NCBI RefSeq assembly: GCF_030815085.1
Contig: NZ_JAUSWG010000001.1
DNA: 64,000 bases
Strand: one strand, 5' to 3'
Source: Paraclostridium ghonii
GTDB lineage: Bacteria > Bacillota > Clostridia > Peptostreptococcales > Peptostreptococcaceae
Made by a program: the position numbers and the translations under genes. This document shows positions 8,716 through 16,765 of the stretch, piece by piece (position 1 is the first letter of the stretch; each line of letters starts with the position of its first letter). The notes beneath the pieces are model-generated. The model was not told the origin of the DNA, searched no databases, and saw only the letters and a list, made by a program, of their open reading frames with translations.

Positions 8716-9036
8716 CTATTTAGTTAATTCAGATTCTATTTGCTTATATAAGTTTTCCATCATTGTATTAAAATTCCTATTTGCATACATGTAATTAGAA
8801 ACTAGAGGATGGTTAAAAAATTTATCATAATCTCTATTTAGCTGACTTATTTTCTTTGAAGCATCTTCTATTTTATATCTAGAATATATATGGTTTTTTC
8901 TTTTAACATACTCATCAAATTGTTTTTTTAAGGATGAATCTCTATCAAGTTCTTTTTTTGCTTTATTCATAGATTTAAATTCATTAGTACTTCTTATGCA
9001 TAATGCTAAATCCTTTGCTTTATCATTGATGTTCAT
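8716..9036 (-). CDS. YlbF/YmcA-family protein
   Basis: Small, wholly helical cytoplasmic protein of 106 residues. The YlbF (DUF964) pattern is visible: NEFKSMNKAKKELDRDSSL, then a charged central helix and HPLVSNYMYA. In Bacillus, YlbF and YmcA with YaaT influence RNase Y-dependent mRNA processing and sporulation; whether this copy does so is unknown. ATG 9036 follows a GGGGGG-type ribosome-binding site. Single gene between two terminators. Its upstream region carries a pair of AAGTxxxACTT half-palindromes. Confidence 0.75.
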   Translation of the reverse strand: MNINDKAKDLALCIRSTNEFKSMNKAKKELDRDSSLKKQFDEYVKRKNHIYSRYKIEDASKKISQLNRDYDKFFNHPLVSNYMYANRNFNTMMENLYKQIESELTK

Positions 9037-9062
9037 AATAGTCCCCCCTTTAAAATAATTAT

Positions 9063-9111
9063 AAGTAACACTTAATATATATTTTATAAAAATAAATGAT
9101 AAGTGTTACTT
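9063..9111. promoter_or_regulatory. Paired inverted repeats upstream of the ylbF-like gene
   Basis: AAGTAACACTTA (9063-9074) and its exact complement TAAGTGTTACTT (9100-9111). Each arm is itself AAGT-N3-ACTT, so two small operator sites ~37 bases apart or one hairpin are possible. A TATAAT-like -10 box for the minus strand lies next to it. Confidence 0.4.
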
Positions 9112-9199
9112 GATTTAAAAATTAATGTGTAGCAAATTTAATATTTATGAATAATATATATTATGAATTATAAAGACTTATAAGAACTTTGCAACGTGG

Positions 9200-9231
9200 A
9201 AAAAGAGACCTTTATTTCAAAGGTCTCTTTT
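9200..9231. terminator. Intrinsic terminator
   Basis: AAAAGAGACCTTT pairs with AAAGGTCTCTTTT around ATTTC. It closes the minus-strand GNAT gene, whose stop codon it overlaps. Confidence 0.85.
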
Positions 9232-9844
9232 ATATTACATTAGTTATAATGTCGTTGTTTATGAAATTTTCATTTTCGTCACAAGGGAATAAATCTTTTA
9301 AAAATATATTTCTTAAAATGCCATATTCATTTTCTTGTTGAGTTTTAAATTCAAATGCTTTGCTTAAAATATTATTTATACTGTGTAGATTATCAACAGC
9401 AGCTACAGTTAGTATATATTTTTTACGTTGAGATTTAGCTATATCTATTCTTAAATCAAGTAATTTGCTTTGAAGTGCATTTCCTCTGTATATAGGATGG
9501 ACCATAACAAAACCTGATATATAAGTATTTTTAAAGTCTTCTATAGAAACTCCTAAAGAAGATAAAAGTTCTAAATCCTTTATGCTAGGGACATCACAAA
9601 GTGCACAAGCAATAAGATCTAAACCTACATAACAACCAATTATAAACCCACCATTATCGATTGTTTTTTTAAATGAGGCATGATCTCTATTTTTTAGCCA
9701 ATTTTTATTATCCATGGAATTACTGACTTCTTCATGGAGTTTTGAGATATCACCAAAATTTTCCTCACTTAAAAAACGAAAATTTGCATATATATTATTA
9801 GTAAGAACATTATTTACTTTAGACAGTTTCATTTTTGTTAGCAA
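9230..9844 (-). CDS. GNAT-fold N-acetyltransferase
   Basis: Protein of 204 residues with a GNAT core. Beta-4 and the acetyl-CoA loop read ISGFVMVHPIYRGNALQSKL, fitting the R/QxxGxA pyrophosphate loop (here R-G-N-A), followed by a long helix and LTVAAVDNLHSINNI, the usual beta-5 N-H-x-S region. The substrate is not predictable. AGAGGTG lies five bases ahead of TTG 9844; ATG four codons later is the alternative start. Single gene. Confidence 0.65.
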   Translation of the reverse strand: MLTKMKLSKVNNVLTNNIYANFRFLSEENFGDISKLHEEVSNSMDNKNWLKNRDHASFKKTIDNGGFIIGCYVGLDLIACALCDVPSIKDLELLSSLGVSIEDFKNTYISGFVMVHPIYRGNALQSKLLDLRIDIAKSQRKKYILTVAAVDNLHSINNILSKAFEFKTQQENEYGILRNIFLKDLFPCDENENFINNDIITNVI

Positions 9845-10003
9845 CTGAGCACCTCTTTCCTTTAATTTTAATGTTAGACAATTATATCATAAATTTAATC
9901 ATATTTGGCTAAAAAAATGTAAAAACTATGTAAAATATTATATTAGCTTTGAAATACTCTATATTCTTAAGATTAAGTCTATTATTTGATAGGAGGAACA
10001 AAT

Positions 10004-11155
10004 TTGAGCATAAAAAACAAAAATGACAAAAAAATAAGGAGAATATTAGTATTAGCAGGTATTTGCATTATTACTACACTTATTTTAAATAACAAACAAG
10101 AATTAAAGTTAGATGCATTTATAAAAGGGAATGAAACTATAAAAATAAAACAAGAACCAGAAAATGAAAAATTTCAACTTTTACTTGAAAATTTATTCGA
10201 TCACAGGAATAAGGCTATATTAACTAAAAATGATAATGTTTTAAAAAAGTTATATGATGTGGATCATAAATTTGGATTATGGGCTTATGAGCAAGAAGTT
10301 ACCAAAATGAAATATTTAGAAAATTGGTCATATAAGCAAGGTGTCAAGTTTAATGATATAAAAACTAGAGTAAGAGTTAGTAAAGTAAAAGAAAAAGAAA
10401 AAAATTTGTATGGAATTATATGTTCAGTATCAACTGAATACAATTATTCTTATGAAAATCAATTAGATACTAAAAATATGTTTAGAATAGGAACATATCA
10501 CTATCTTAATATGAGGATTGTAGATGATGAATATATAATTACTAAAGAATGGTATACAGATCCATTTGCAGATTCACTTCATCTAGATAATATAAAGTCT
10601 GATGATATTAGAAATTATATAATATCACAAGAAAAAAAGGATTTGAACTTAACCAATGAACAGCTTAGCGCAATAGAGTATGCACATAAATATTGTGGAG
10701 CAGCAGCAGATGAAGAACACGGAATGAAGTTCAATTCTAAGTATAAAGACTTTAATCCAGATGGAGGAGACTGTGCAAACTATGCATCTCAGATTATGTT
10801 TGAAAGTGGAAGATTTAAGAAAAATGGTACATGGAACTATGAAGGTACAGATGGAACAAAAGCATGGGTCAATGCTCAAGGTTTTAAAAACTACTTAATA
10901 TATAGTGGTAGAGGTTCTTTAATAGGAAAAGGATCATATGAAGATGTGTACAAGTTTGCATATAATATGACTCCTGGCGATATAGTTGCTTATGAAAAAG
11001 GGGGCAGAATAACACATGTATCTACAGTTACAGGCGTAGATTCTAAAGGATATCCACTTGTTACATGCCACAATACTGATAGATTATTAGTACCTTGGGA
11101 TTTAGGTTGGAGTGATAAATCAATAAAATTTCATTTAATAAAAGTTAATTATTAA
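10004..11155 (+). CDS. Secreted/anchored Amidase_6-domain protein
   Basis: An N-terminal membrane or signal segment (residues ~15-30) leads to an extracellular ~200-residue region. The C-terminal Amidase_6 (NlpC/P60-like) domain has GGDCANYASQ with the probable catalytic Cys ~257 and THVSTVTG with His ~338. Such domains are thought to cleave amide bonds in cell-wall material or modified peptides. AGGAGG (9991-9996) fixes the TTG at 10004 as start rather than the in-frame TTG at 9986. Monocistronic with its own terminator. The actual substrate is unknown. Confidence 0.8.
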   Translation: MSIKNKNDKKIRRILVLAGICIITTLILNNKQELKLDAFIKGNETIKIKQEPENEKFQLLLENLFDHRNKAILTKNDNVLKKLYDVDHKFGLWAYEQEVTKMKYLENWSYKQGVKFNDIKTRVRVSKVKEKEKNLYGIICSVSTEYNYSYENQLDTKNMFRIGTYHYLNMRIVDDEYIITKEWYTDPFADSLHLDNIKSDDIRNYIISQEKKDLNLTNEQLSAIEYAHKYCGAAADEEHGMKFNSKYKDFNPDGGDCANYASQIMFESGRFKKNGTWNYEGTDGTKAWVNAQGFKNYLIYSGRGSLIGKGSYEDVYKFAYNMTPGDIVAYEKGGRITHVSTVTGVDSKGYPLVTCHNTDRLLVPWDLGWSDKSIKFHLIKVNY

Positions 11156-11163
11156 TATTGTTT

Positions 11164-11205
11164 AAAAAGCTATTTTTATCTAATTAAAAATAGCTTTTTT
11201 TTTTT
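11164..11205 (+). terminator. Intrinsic terminator
   Basis: AAAAAGCTATTTTTA pairs with TAAAAATAGCTTTTT and is followed by a run of twelve T. Confidence 0.9.
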
Positions 11206-11359
11206 AGTTACATGAAGTGGTTCGAAGACGTAGTTGCTCAAGTGAAGCTAATCTTTTAATTAGAAATAAAATCTAATTTATTCAAATCTTATTAAATATA
11301 TGATAGAATATGGATAGATGTATTTTAAAGTTTATACTGCTTAGTAGGAGGTGTAGTAT

Positions 11360-11779
11360 TTGAATATACTATTTTTTATAACACCCAAAAGTGAAGTAGC
11401 ATATATATATGATGACTATACAATGAGACAGGCATTAGAGAAAATGGAGTATCATAGATATTCTGCTATACCTATTATAAATCGTGAAGGTGAGTATGTG
11501 GGTACTATTACAGAGGGGGATCTACTATGGTATTTAAAGAATGATTTAAACTTGGAATTAAAAGCCATAGAAAATGTATATGTAAGCTATATAAAAAGGA
11601 GAATGGACAATAAACCTGTATCTATAAATGCAAATATAGAAGATTTGATATCTAAATCTATGAACCAAAACTTTGTTCCAGTTATAGATGATCAAAATAT
11701 TTTTATAGGGATAATAAAAAGAAGGGATATAATCGGATATTGTTACAATAAAATAACCAATAATAAAAAAGATAACTAA
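11360..11779 (+). CDS. Two-CBS-domain protein
   Basis: Stand-alone Bateman module of 139 residues made of two CBS repeats: MRQALEKMEYHRYSAIPIINREGEYVGTIT...-type (residues ~20-60) and ISKSMNQNFVPVIDDQN (~92-125), each ending in the GxI(T/K)xxD element. CBS pairs bind adenine nucleotides and sense energy or second messengers; the partner here is unknown. Starts at TTG behind GGAGGTG. A single gene facing the parvulin gene, with which it shares a terminator. Confidence 0.85.
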   Translation: MNILFFITPKSEVAYIYDDYTMRQALEKMEYHRYSAIPIINREGEYVGTITEGDLLWYLKNDLNLELKAIENVYVSYIKRRMDNKPVSINANIEDLISKSMNQNFVPVIDDQNIFIGIIKRRDIIGYCYNKITNNKKDN

Positions 11780-11805
11780 TGTTTAAAGCATTAGTTATCT
11801 TTTTT
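11765..11805. terminator. Bidirectional terminator
   Basis: GATAACTAATG pairs with CATTAGTTATC, loop TTTAAAG, with A6 before and T6 after. It serves both convergent genes. Confidence 0.85.
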
Positions 11806-11809
11806 ATTA

Positions 11810-12565
11810 TTAGTCGTTTAATTTTACTATGTTGCTATACTTAGTTTTTAAGTCATTTATTTTTGAAGAGTAAACTTCATTTTGTTTTTGGTACATTAAA
11901 CTCTTAGCTATTTCATCTTTAACTTCATCAAGTTCAGATTGACCACCTTCTTGTCTATCTTCAACTTTTATTAAGTGATATCCAAATTGAGTTTTAATAG
12001 GACCTCTTACTTCGCCTCTGCTCATATTGAATACAGCTTCTTCAAACTCAGGAACCATTTGCCCTCTAGGGAAACTACCTAAATCTCCATCTGCGTCTTT
12101 AGAAGGGCAAGAAGAGTGTTCTCTAGCTGCTTCTTCAAATGATACTTCGCTGTTGTTTATTTTATTTAATAAGTCATTAGCTTTATCTTCTGTGTCAACT
12201 AATATATGTTTAGCAGATGCTGTTTCTGGCTTAACAAATTTATCTTTGTTAGCTTCATAAAAATTAGCTACTTCATCATCATTTAACTTAACAGATGTTA
12301 AAACTCTGTTTATAGAATATTGCTTTAACATATTTTCTTCTATTCTTTTCATTTCAGATTTGAAATTTTCATCGTTATGTAAATTTTCTTCTTTAGCTTC
12401 AATGTAGAATAATTCTTGGTTAACTAAGTCTTCTAGTAATCTTTGCTTACCTTCTTCTGTATTAAACTGCATAGCTTGGTATGGGTCTAAGCTTTTTAAA
12501 GCGTTTTCGATATCGATATTAGTTATTTCTTTTTCACCAATAGTGGCTAAAACTTTTTTTTCCAT
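11810..12565 (-). CDS. Parvulin-type peptidyl-prolyl isomerase (PpiC family), cytoplasmic
   Basis: Foldase of 251 residues: a SurA/PrsA-like N-terminal helical region (1-110), then a complete parvulin domain (ASAKHILVDTEDKA, GDLGSFPRGQMVPEFEEAV, TQFGYHLIKVEDR). No signal peptide or lipobox is present, so unlike PrsA it should act in the cytoplasm. This form is common in clostridia. Single gene; the ATG is preceded by AAAGGAGTTAATATA. Confidence 0.9.
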   Translation of the reverse strand: MEKKVLATIGEKEITNIDIENALKSLDPYQAMQFNTEEGKQRLLEDLVNQELFYIEAKEENLHNDENFKSEMKRIEENMLKQYSINRVLTSVKLNDDEVANFYEANKDKFVKPETASAKHILVDTEDKANDLLNKINNSEVSFEEAAREHSSCPSKDADGDLGSFPRGQMVPEFEEAVFNMSRGEVRGPIKTQFGYHLIKVEDRQEGGQSELDEVKDEIAKSLMYQKQNEVYSSKINDLKTKYSNIVKLND

Positions 12566-12658
12566 TATATTAACTCCTTTTTAATTTTTTATTAATAGTA
12601 TTTACTACTAAGATAAATAATATCAAAAAATACTAAATATGTCTAATATTTCAAAAGA

Positions 12659-13114
12659 TTAATATCTAAGGAACATAAATAGCATTAAGGCGGATGCAAG
12701 CATTCCAACTACACCCTCTTCAAGCTTATATTTATAAACTTTCAATATAGATATATACATATATATAAATAAAAAAGACAGTTTAACTAAAAACCATAAA
12801 ATACTAATAGGAAGTATATAGTAGCTTAAAGTTGCAAATAAAAAAGATAAAAGAGTTGCCAATTTATAAAAAATTTCTATTTTCTCTTCTCGATTATTTG
12901 AAACTTTCATGTAAATTATGTAACTAGCAATATATAATACGCAAACTGAACTATATGTAATAAATAAATATATTGCTATTTTGTTAAACTTATAATCTGT
13001 AAGTATTATTCCTATAAACCAAAACATAACCCAAAAGACAAGGAATAAAAATTTAAATATATTATTAAATGAATTTAGTTTATTATTTTTACACATATAA
13101 CTCATACGCATCAC
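12659..13114 (-). CDS. Four-span membrane protein, unknown
   Basis: Hydrophobic protein of about 148-151 residues with four membrane segments and short loops. No motif recognised. Four start codons lie close together (GTG, ATG, then two ATG); the third, with AGGATGTGATG upstream, has the best spacing. Single minus-strand gene with no clear terminator. Confidence 0.5.
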   Translation of the reverse strand: MMRMSYMCKNNKLNSFNNIFKFLFLVFWVMFWFIGIILTDYKFNKIAIYLFITYSSVCVLYIASYIIYMKVSNNREEKIEIFYKLATLLSFLFATLSYYILPISILWFLVKLSFLFIYMYISILKVYKYKLEEGVVGMLASALMLFMFLRY

Positions 13115-13308
13115 ATCCTAAAAGTTAATCTTATAGATTATATACATAATCTATTTAATATATTCAAAGTAAATATAGCTGTTAACTATAATTATAACGA
13201 CTAATTGCCATGTATAAAATATAAATTATAAAAAAATATTTAAAATATTCATAAATTCTGAGTTTTATAAATAAACATAGTATAAAAATATTAAATAAGG
13301 TGATGTAT

Positions 13309-13566
13309 ATGTATAGGTATTATACTAGTGGAGTTTGTTCAAAATCTATTTTATTAGACATAGAAGGGGATACGCTAAAAGATGTTATATTTGAAGGAGG
13401 TTGTGCAGGGAATTTAATAGGAATTAAGAATTTGATTGAGGGAAAAACTATTGATGAAATTATAGAGGCATTCGAAAAAGTCCCATGTAAAAACAGGGCA
13501 TCTTCTTGCCCAGATCAGCTAGCAAATGCACTGAAAATATATAAAAAATATGTATTAAAAGAGTAA
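13309..13566 (+). CDS. TSCPD-domain protein (TIGR03905 type)
   Basis: Compact Cys-containing protein of 85 residues. It shows GVCSKSILLDIE, FEGGCAGNLIGI, PCKNRASSCPDQLANAL: the TSCPD pattern also found at the C-terminus of some ribonucleotide reductases. Four conserved cysteines suggest metal or redox binding. AAGG at 13297 best serves ATG 13309; GTG 13300 and ATG 13303 are in frame. Single gene with terminator. Confidence 0.85.
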   Translation: MYRYYTSGVCSKSILLDIEGDTLKDVIFEGGCAGNLIGIKNLIEGKTIDEIIEAFEKVPCKNRASSCPDQLANALKIYKKYVLKE

Positions 13567-13568
13567 TT

Positions 13569-13603
13569 AAAAAAGCTTCTACATTAATTTAGTAGAAGCT
13601 TTT
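13569..13603. terminator. Bidirectional terminator
   Basis: AAAAGCTTCTAC pairs with GTAGAAGCTTTT over a ten-base loop, between convergent genes. Confidence 0.85.
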
Positions 13604-13615
13604 CCTTTGGAAAAA

Positions 13616-14068
13616 TTATTTAGTTACAACGATTGCAACTTTCTCATCTTTATTATAGCTTATTTGAACTAATTGGTTTTTCTTAACTTTCTCTAACTCT
13701 TCGCCACCGTATTTTATTTGTAACTTATCAACTCTTTTACCTTGTTTGATTATAGCTACATACTCTTTTTTGCCTTTTTTCTCAAGACTTATTAAATTAC
13801 CAACAAATGGTTTGAAGTTTTGGTATTTATCTCCTTGTTTTTTAATGTAGAAGTAAGTACCAACAGCTATTGCAAGTACAGTTCCAAATAAAACCCAACC
13901 GTTTACTTTAAGATATATACCTGCAATCCAAACAACTAACATTATGATCATAGGAATAATACTTTTTTTAAGTAATAATTTCCCCATTATTTCATTAGCT
14001 TTTTTTTCAGGGCCAGACATTGTTTTAGATCTAGCGTATGATTGTGCGAATTTGTCTTTTAAGCTCAT
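13616..14068 (-). CDS. Small two-span membrane protein, unknown
   Basis: Protein of 150 residues: a basic cytoplasmic N-terminus (1-34), two membrane helices (~36-52 and ~58-76) and a C-terminal ~75-residue domain rich in Lys and beta strands that resembles an OB- or NfeD-like fold in pattern only. RBS AGGAGGATTAAT ahead of ATG. Not identified with any family. Confidence 0.6.
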   Translation of the reverse strand: MSLKDKFAQSYARSKTMSGPEKKANEIMGKLLLKKSIIPMIIMLVVWIAGIYLKVNGWVLFGTVLAIAVGTYFYIKKQGDKYQNFKPFVGNLISLEKKGKKEYVAIIKQGKRVDKLQIKYGGEELEKVKKNQLVQISYNKDEKVAIVVTK

Positions 14069-14410
14069 ATTAATCCTCCTAGATTATTTCAAATTTAAAT
14101 TATGATAACAAGTTATGCTTGAAATTTAAAATATATTTATAGTATGTACAAGTTTCACAATTAAATTTATATTCAAGCAAGCATAGGTATATAACATATT
14201 TTATCATAAAAATATTAAAAAGAAAATAAATGCAGATGTAAAATTTTAGCTCAAAATAAAATTTTATAATAATTAGAATTTTTCTATTTTAATTATTAAC
14301 AAAATATTTAAAATGTAACATATGTTACATAAAAAAGTTAAAAATTATTATAATATTAATATATAATAAAATCAAGAAAACACGAATTAGTATAAAAGGA
14401 GAAAATAAAA
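14069..14410. other. Intergenic region with divergent promoters
   Basis: 341 bases without a convincing ORF. It separates divergent genes and holds the Crp/Fnr-type palindrome and promoter of the DUF1858 gene (14313-14354). The rest is AT-rich with no further structure that I can support. Confidence 0.6.
14313..14330. promoter_or_regulatory. Crp/Fnr-family palindrome ATGTAACATATGTTACAT
   Basis: Perfect 18-bp palindrome centred about 40 bases upstream of the predicted transcription start, given the TATAAT at 14349-14354. This is the class II activator position. The half-site TGTAAC resembles sites I recall for clostridial HcpR-type regulators; the regulator is not in the window. Confidence 0.6.
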
Positions 14411-14599
14411 GTGAAAATAGATAAAGATACACTAATAGGAGAATTAATTAGCAAAAAACCAGAAGCAGTAAATGTTCTTATGAAATATGAAATGGGATGT
14501 TTAGGATGTCCTTCAGCTCAAATGGAAACTTTAGAACAAGCTGCATATATACATGGTATAGACTTAGAAGAGTTATTGCAAAGCCTGAACGAAATTTAA
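14411..14599 (+). CDS. DUF1858 CxxC protein
   Basis: A 62-residue protein with a helical DUF1858 fold and one motif GCLGCPSA (Cys30, Cys33). Stand-alone DUF1858 proteins are common in anaerobes and are suspected disulphide/redox or Fe-S partners, sometimes near hybrid-cluster proteins. Starts at GTG behind AAAAGGAG. Regulation by a Crp/Fnr-type activator is suggested by the perfect palindrome upstream, which would fit a redox or nitrosative-stress role. Closed by an unusually long hairpin. Confidence 0.85.
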   Translation: MKIDKDTLIGELISKKPEAVNVLMKYEMGCLGCPSAQMETLEQAAYIHGIDLEELLQSLNEI

Positions 14600-14601
14600 A
14601 T

Positions 14602-14693
14602 AAACAAAAGGGTACTTAGGAATGTACTGACCCAATTGTTAGAGTTTTGGTCTAACAATTGGGTCAGTACATTCGGTAAGTATCCTTTTGTTT
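14602..14693 (+). terminator. Very long hairpin terminator (40 bp)
   Basis: A perfect 23-bp inner stem (14621-14643 with 14651-14673, loop GTTTTGG) sits on a 17-bp outer stem with one G-U pair. It ends in a short T run. Much longer than needed for termination. Confidence 0.75.
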
Positions 14694-14787
14694 TTAATGC
14701 AATTTTTAAATTATATATGGACTTTATCAAAAAATAGGACTAGTATATTAAATGTTGCAATAATTAGTTTTGGAAGGAAGTGTTTTC

Positions 14788-16059
14788 GTGTCACCAAAGT
14801 TATTTAAAATGATGAAATATAACGAGCTGACTAAAGATCAAGTTGGAAAGGATATAATATCAGGTGTAATAGTTGCTATAATAGCCCTACCACTATCTAT
14901 AGCTTTAGCCATATCTTCAGGTGTATCACCAGAGAAAGGACTAATAACTGCTATATTTGCAGGATTTGTAATTTCTTTTTTAGGTGGAAGCAAGGTTCAA
15001 ATTGGAGGGCCTACAGGAGCATTTGTTGTAATTGTTTATGGAGTAGTTAAAAATTATGGAATGACTGGACTTATAACATCTACAATGATGGCAGGAATTA
15101 TATTGGTAGTTATGGGATTACTTAGATTTGGGTCTTTAATAAAATATGTACCACAAACAATAACAGTAGGGTTTACAAGTGGAATAGGAGTAACTTTACT
15201 TACAACTCAATTAAAAGATTTATTTGGATTAAAAATAGCTGATGTTCCAGCTGAATTCATAGGAAAGATTGAAAGCTATATACAAAATATATCTACTTTT
15301 GACTTAGTATCATTTCTAATAGGACTAGCCTGTATTTTAATTCTAGTTTACTGGCCTAAGGTAAATAAAAAAATTCCGGCATCAATAATAGCATTAATAA
15401 TTTCTACATTAGCTGTAAACTTATTAAATCTACCAACAGATACAATAGGTACTAGATTTAATGAAATATCATCATCTATACCTAAACCACAAATGCCACA
15501 TATTGATATAAAAACAATTATAAATTTAATTAATCCAGCTATGACAATTGCTTTATTAGGGGCTGTAGAGTCATTGCTTTCTTGTGTAGTTTCAGACAAT
15601 ATGATAAATGATAAGCATGATTCAAATATGGAGCTTGTAGCACAAGGGCTAGGTAATATTACATCTTCTCTATTTGGAGGGATTCCTGCAACTGGAGCTA
15701 TAGCAAGAACTGCTGCAAATGTAAAAAATGGAGGGAAAAGCCCTATAGCAGGTTTGGCACATGCTATAACTTTACTACTTATAATGGTTATATTTATGCC
15801 TTTTGCAAAACTTATACCAATGACAACATTGGCAGCTATACTTATTATAGTTTCTTATAATATGGGAGAATGGTCTCATTTTAAAGAACTATTATCTTCA
15901 AGTAAATCAGATGCTTTAGTACTGATTATAACTTTCGTATTTACAGTAGTATTTGACTTAGTATTTGCAATTGGAGTAGGTATGTCCGTTCATTATATAC
16001 TGAAGTTTATTAGAAATAGAAAAGAAAAAGATGAAGGAGATAAATTAGAAGCAGCATAA
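14788..16059 (+). CDS. SulP-family anion transporter lacking a STAS domain
   Basis: Membrane transporter of ~423 residues with about 12 segments. The SulP core shows DVISGVIVAIIALPLSIALA-like text, GGPTGAFVV (substrate loop), and GGIPATGAIARTAANVKNGGKSP. It ends just after the last membrane helix with a charged tail, so the cytoplasmic STAS domain of most SulP proteins is absent. Sulfate or bicarbonate are family substrates; the ion is not predictable. GGAAGG favours GTG 14788; TTG 14770 lies inside the ribosome-binding region. Confidence 0.88.
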   Translation: MSPKLFKMMKYNELTKDQVGKDIISGVIVAIIALPLSIALAISSGVSPEKGLITAIFAGFVISFLGGSKVQIGGPTGAFVVIVYGVVKNYGMTGLITSTMMAGIILVVMGLLRFGSLIKYVPQTITVGFTSGIGVTLLTTQLKDLFGLKIADVPAEFIGKIESYIQNISTFDLVSFLIGLACILILVYWPKVNKKIPASIIALIISTLAVNLLNLPTDTIGTRFNEISSSIPKPQMPHIDIKTIINLINPAMTIALLGAVESLLSCVVSDNMINDKHDSNMELVAQGLGNITSSLFGGIPATGAIARTAANVKNGGKSPIAGLAHAITLLLIMVIFMPFAKLIPMTTLAAILIIVSYNMGEWSHFKELLSSSKSDALVLIITFVFTVVFDLVFAIGVGMSVHYILKFIRNRKEKDEGDKLEAA

Positions 16060-16121
16060 ATATAATATAAAATGCTATGTTAATAATTATTTATTAAACT
16101 TTATATAACCAATTGCTGTTA

Positions 16122-16156
16122 AAGCATGAATTAATATATTAATTCATGCTTTTTTT
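16122..16156 (+). terminator. Intrinsic terminator
   Basis: AAGCATGAATTAAT pairs with ATTAATTCATGCTT, followed by T7. Confidence 0.9.
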
Positions 16157-16209
16157 GTATAAAATTGGGAACAATAAATAATAACAATACTTAAATTTTG
16201 GAGGACGTA

Positions 16210-16662
16210 ATGAAAAAGTTACTATTTTTACTATTTATAATTATTATATTTAACGTTGGATGTTCTAAACAAGTTGTTGAAAATAGAGCTGAAGTTGAAA
16301 AAATTATCCCCCATGGACTTGAAACCGACACAGGGAGTGGTAGTGTTATAGTTACAACTAATGTTTCAAATTCAGAAGATGGATCGATACCTATAATATA
16401 TACAGATGAAAAAAAGGGGTTAGGCCAATTAGGACTTAGCTCAAAAAACTTTGATGATTCTAGATCAAGTTATATATATATAGATGGAAAGCTAAATACA
16501 ATTGAAAAACTAGGTGAATCGAGTTCAGTTACATTAACTATATGTGATGAGAACTTAAAAGAAGGAAAACATAAGATTGAAGTAGTCCAATTTGATAACG
16601 ATAAAACTAATGGAACTCCTATAACTTATAAAGACTGTGATTATGAAATATACAAAAGATAA
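16210..16662 (+). CDS. Lipoprotein, unknown
   Basis: 150 residues; signal peptide with lipobox FNVGC (Cys ~18). The mature part is beta-rich with no recognised domain; its C-terminal KEGKHKIEVVQFDND could be an Ig-like strand. GGAGG at 16200-16204 sets ATG 16210; the in-frame TTG at 16198 is part of the ribosome-binding site. Stands alone ahead of glpK, and a functional link is not evident. Confidence 0.7.
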   Translation: MKKLLFLLFIIIIFNVGCSKQVVENRAEVEKIIPHGLETDTGSGSVIVTTNVSNSEDGSIPIIYTDEKKGLGQLGLSSKNFDDSRSSYIYIDGKLNTIEKLGESSSVTLTICDENLKEGKHKIEVVQFDNDKTNGTPITYKDCDYEIYKR

Positions 16663-16765
16663 TTTGTTTAAAAAATAACTTTCTTTAAAATCATTGTAGT
16701 AGATTTATTTTATTGCTAATATTTACTTAAAGACAATACGTTAACAAGCTAACTTAAGGAGAATT

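Noticed and set aside
11206..11359. Additional small gene between the Amidase_6 and CBS genes
   Set aside because: No frame with a start, ribosome-binding site and reasonable length.
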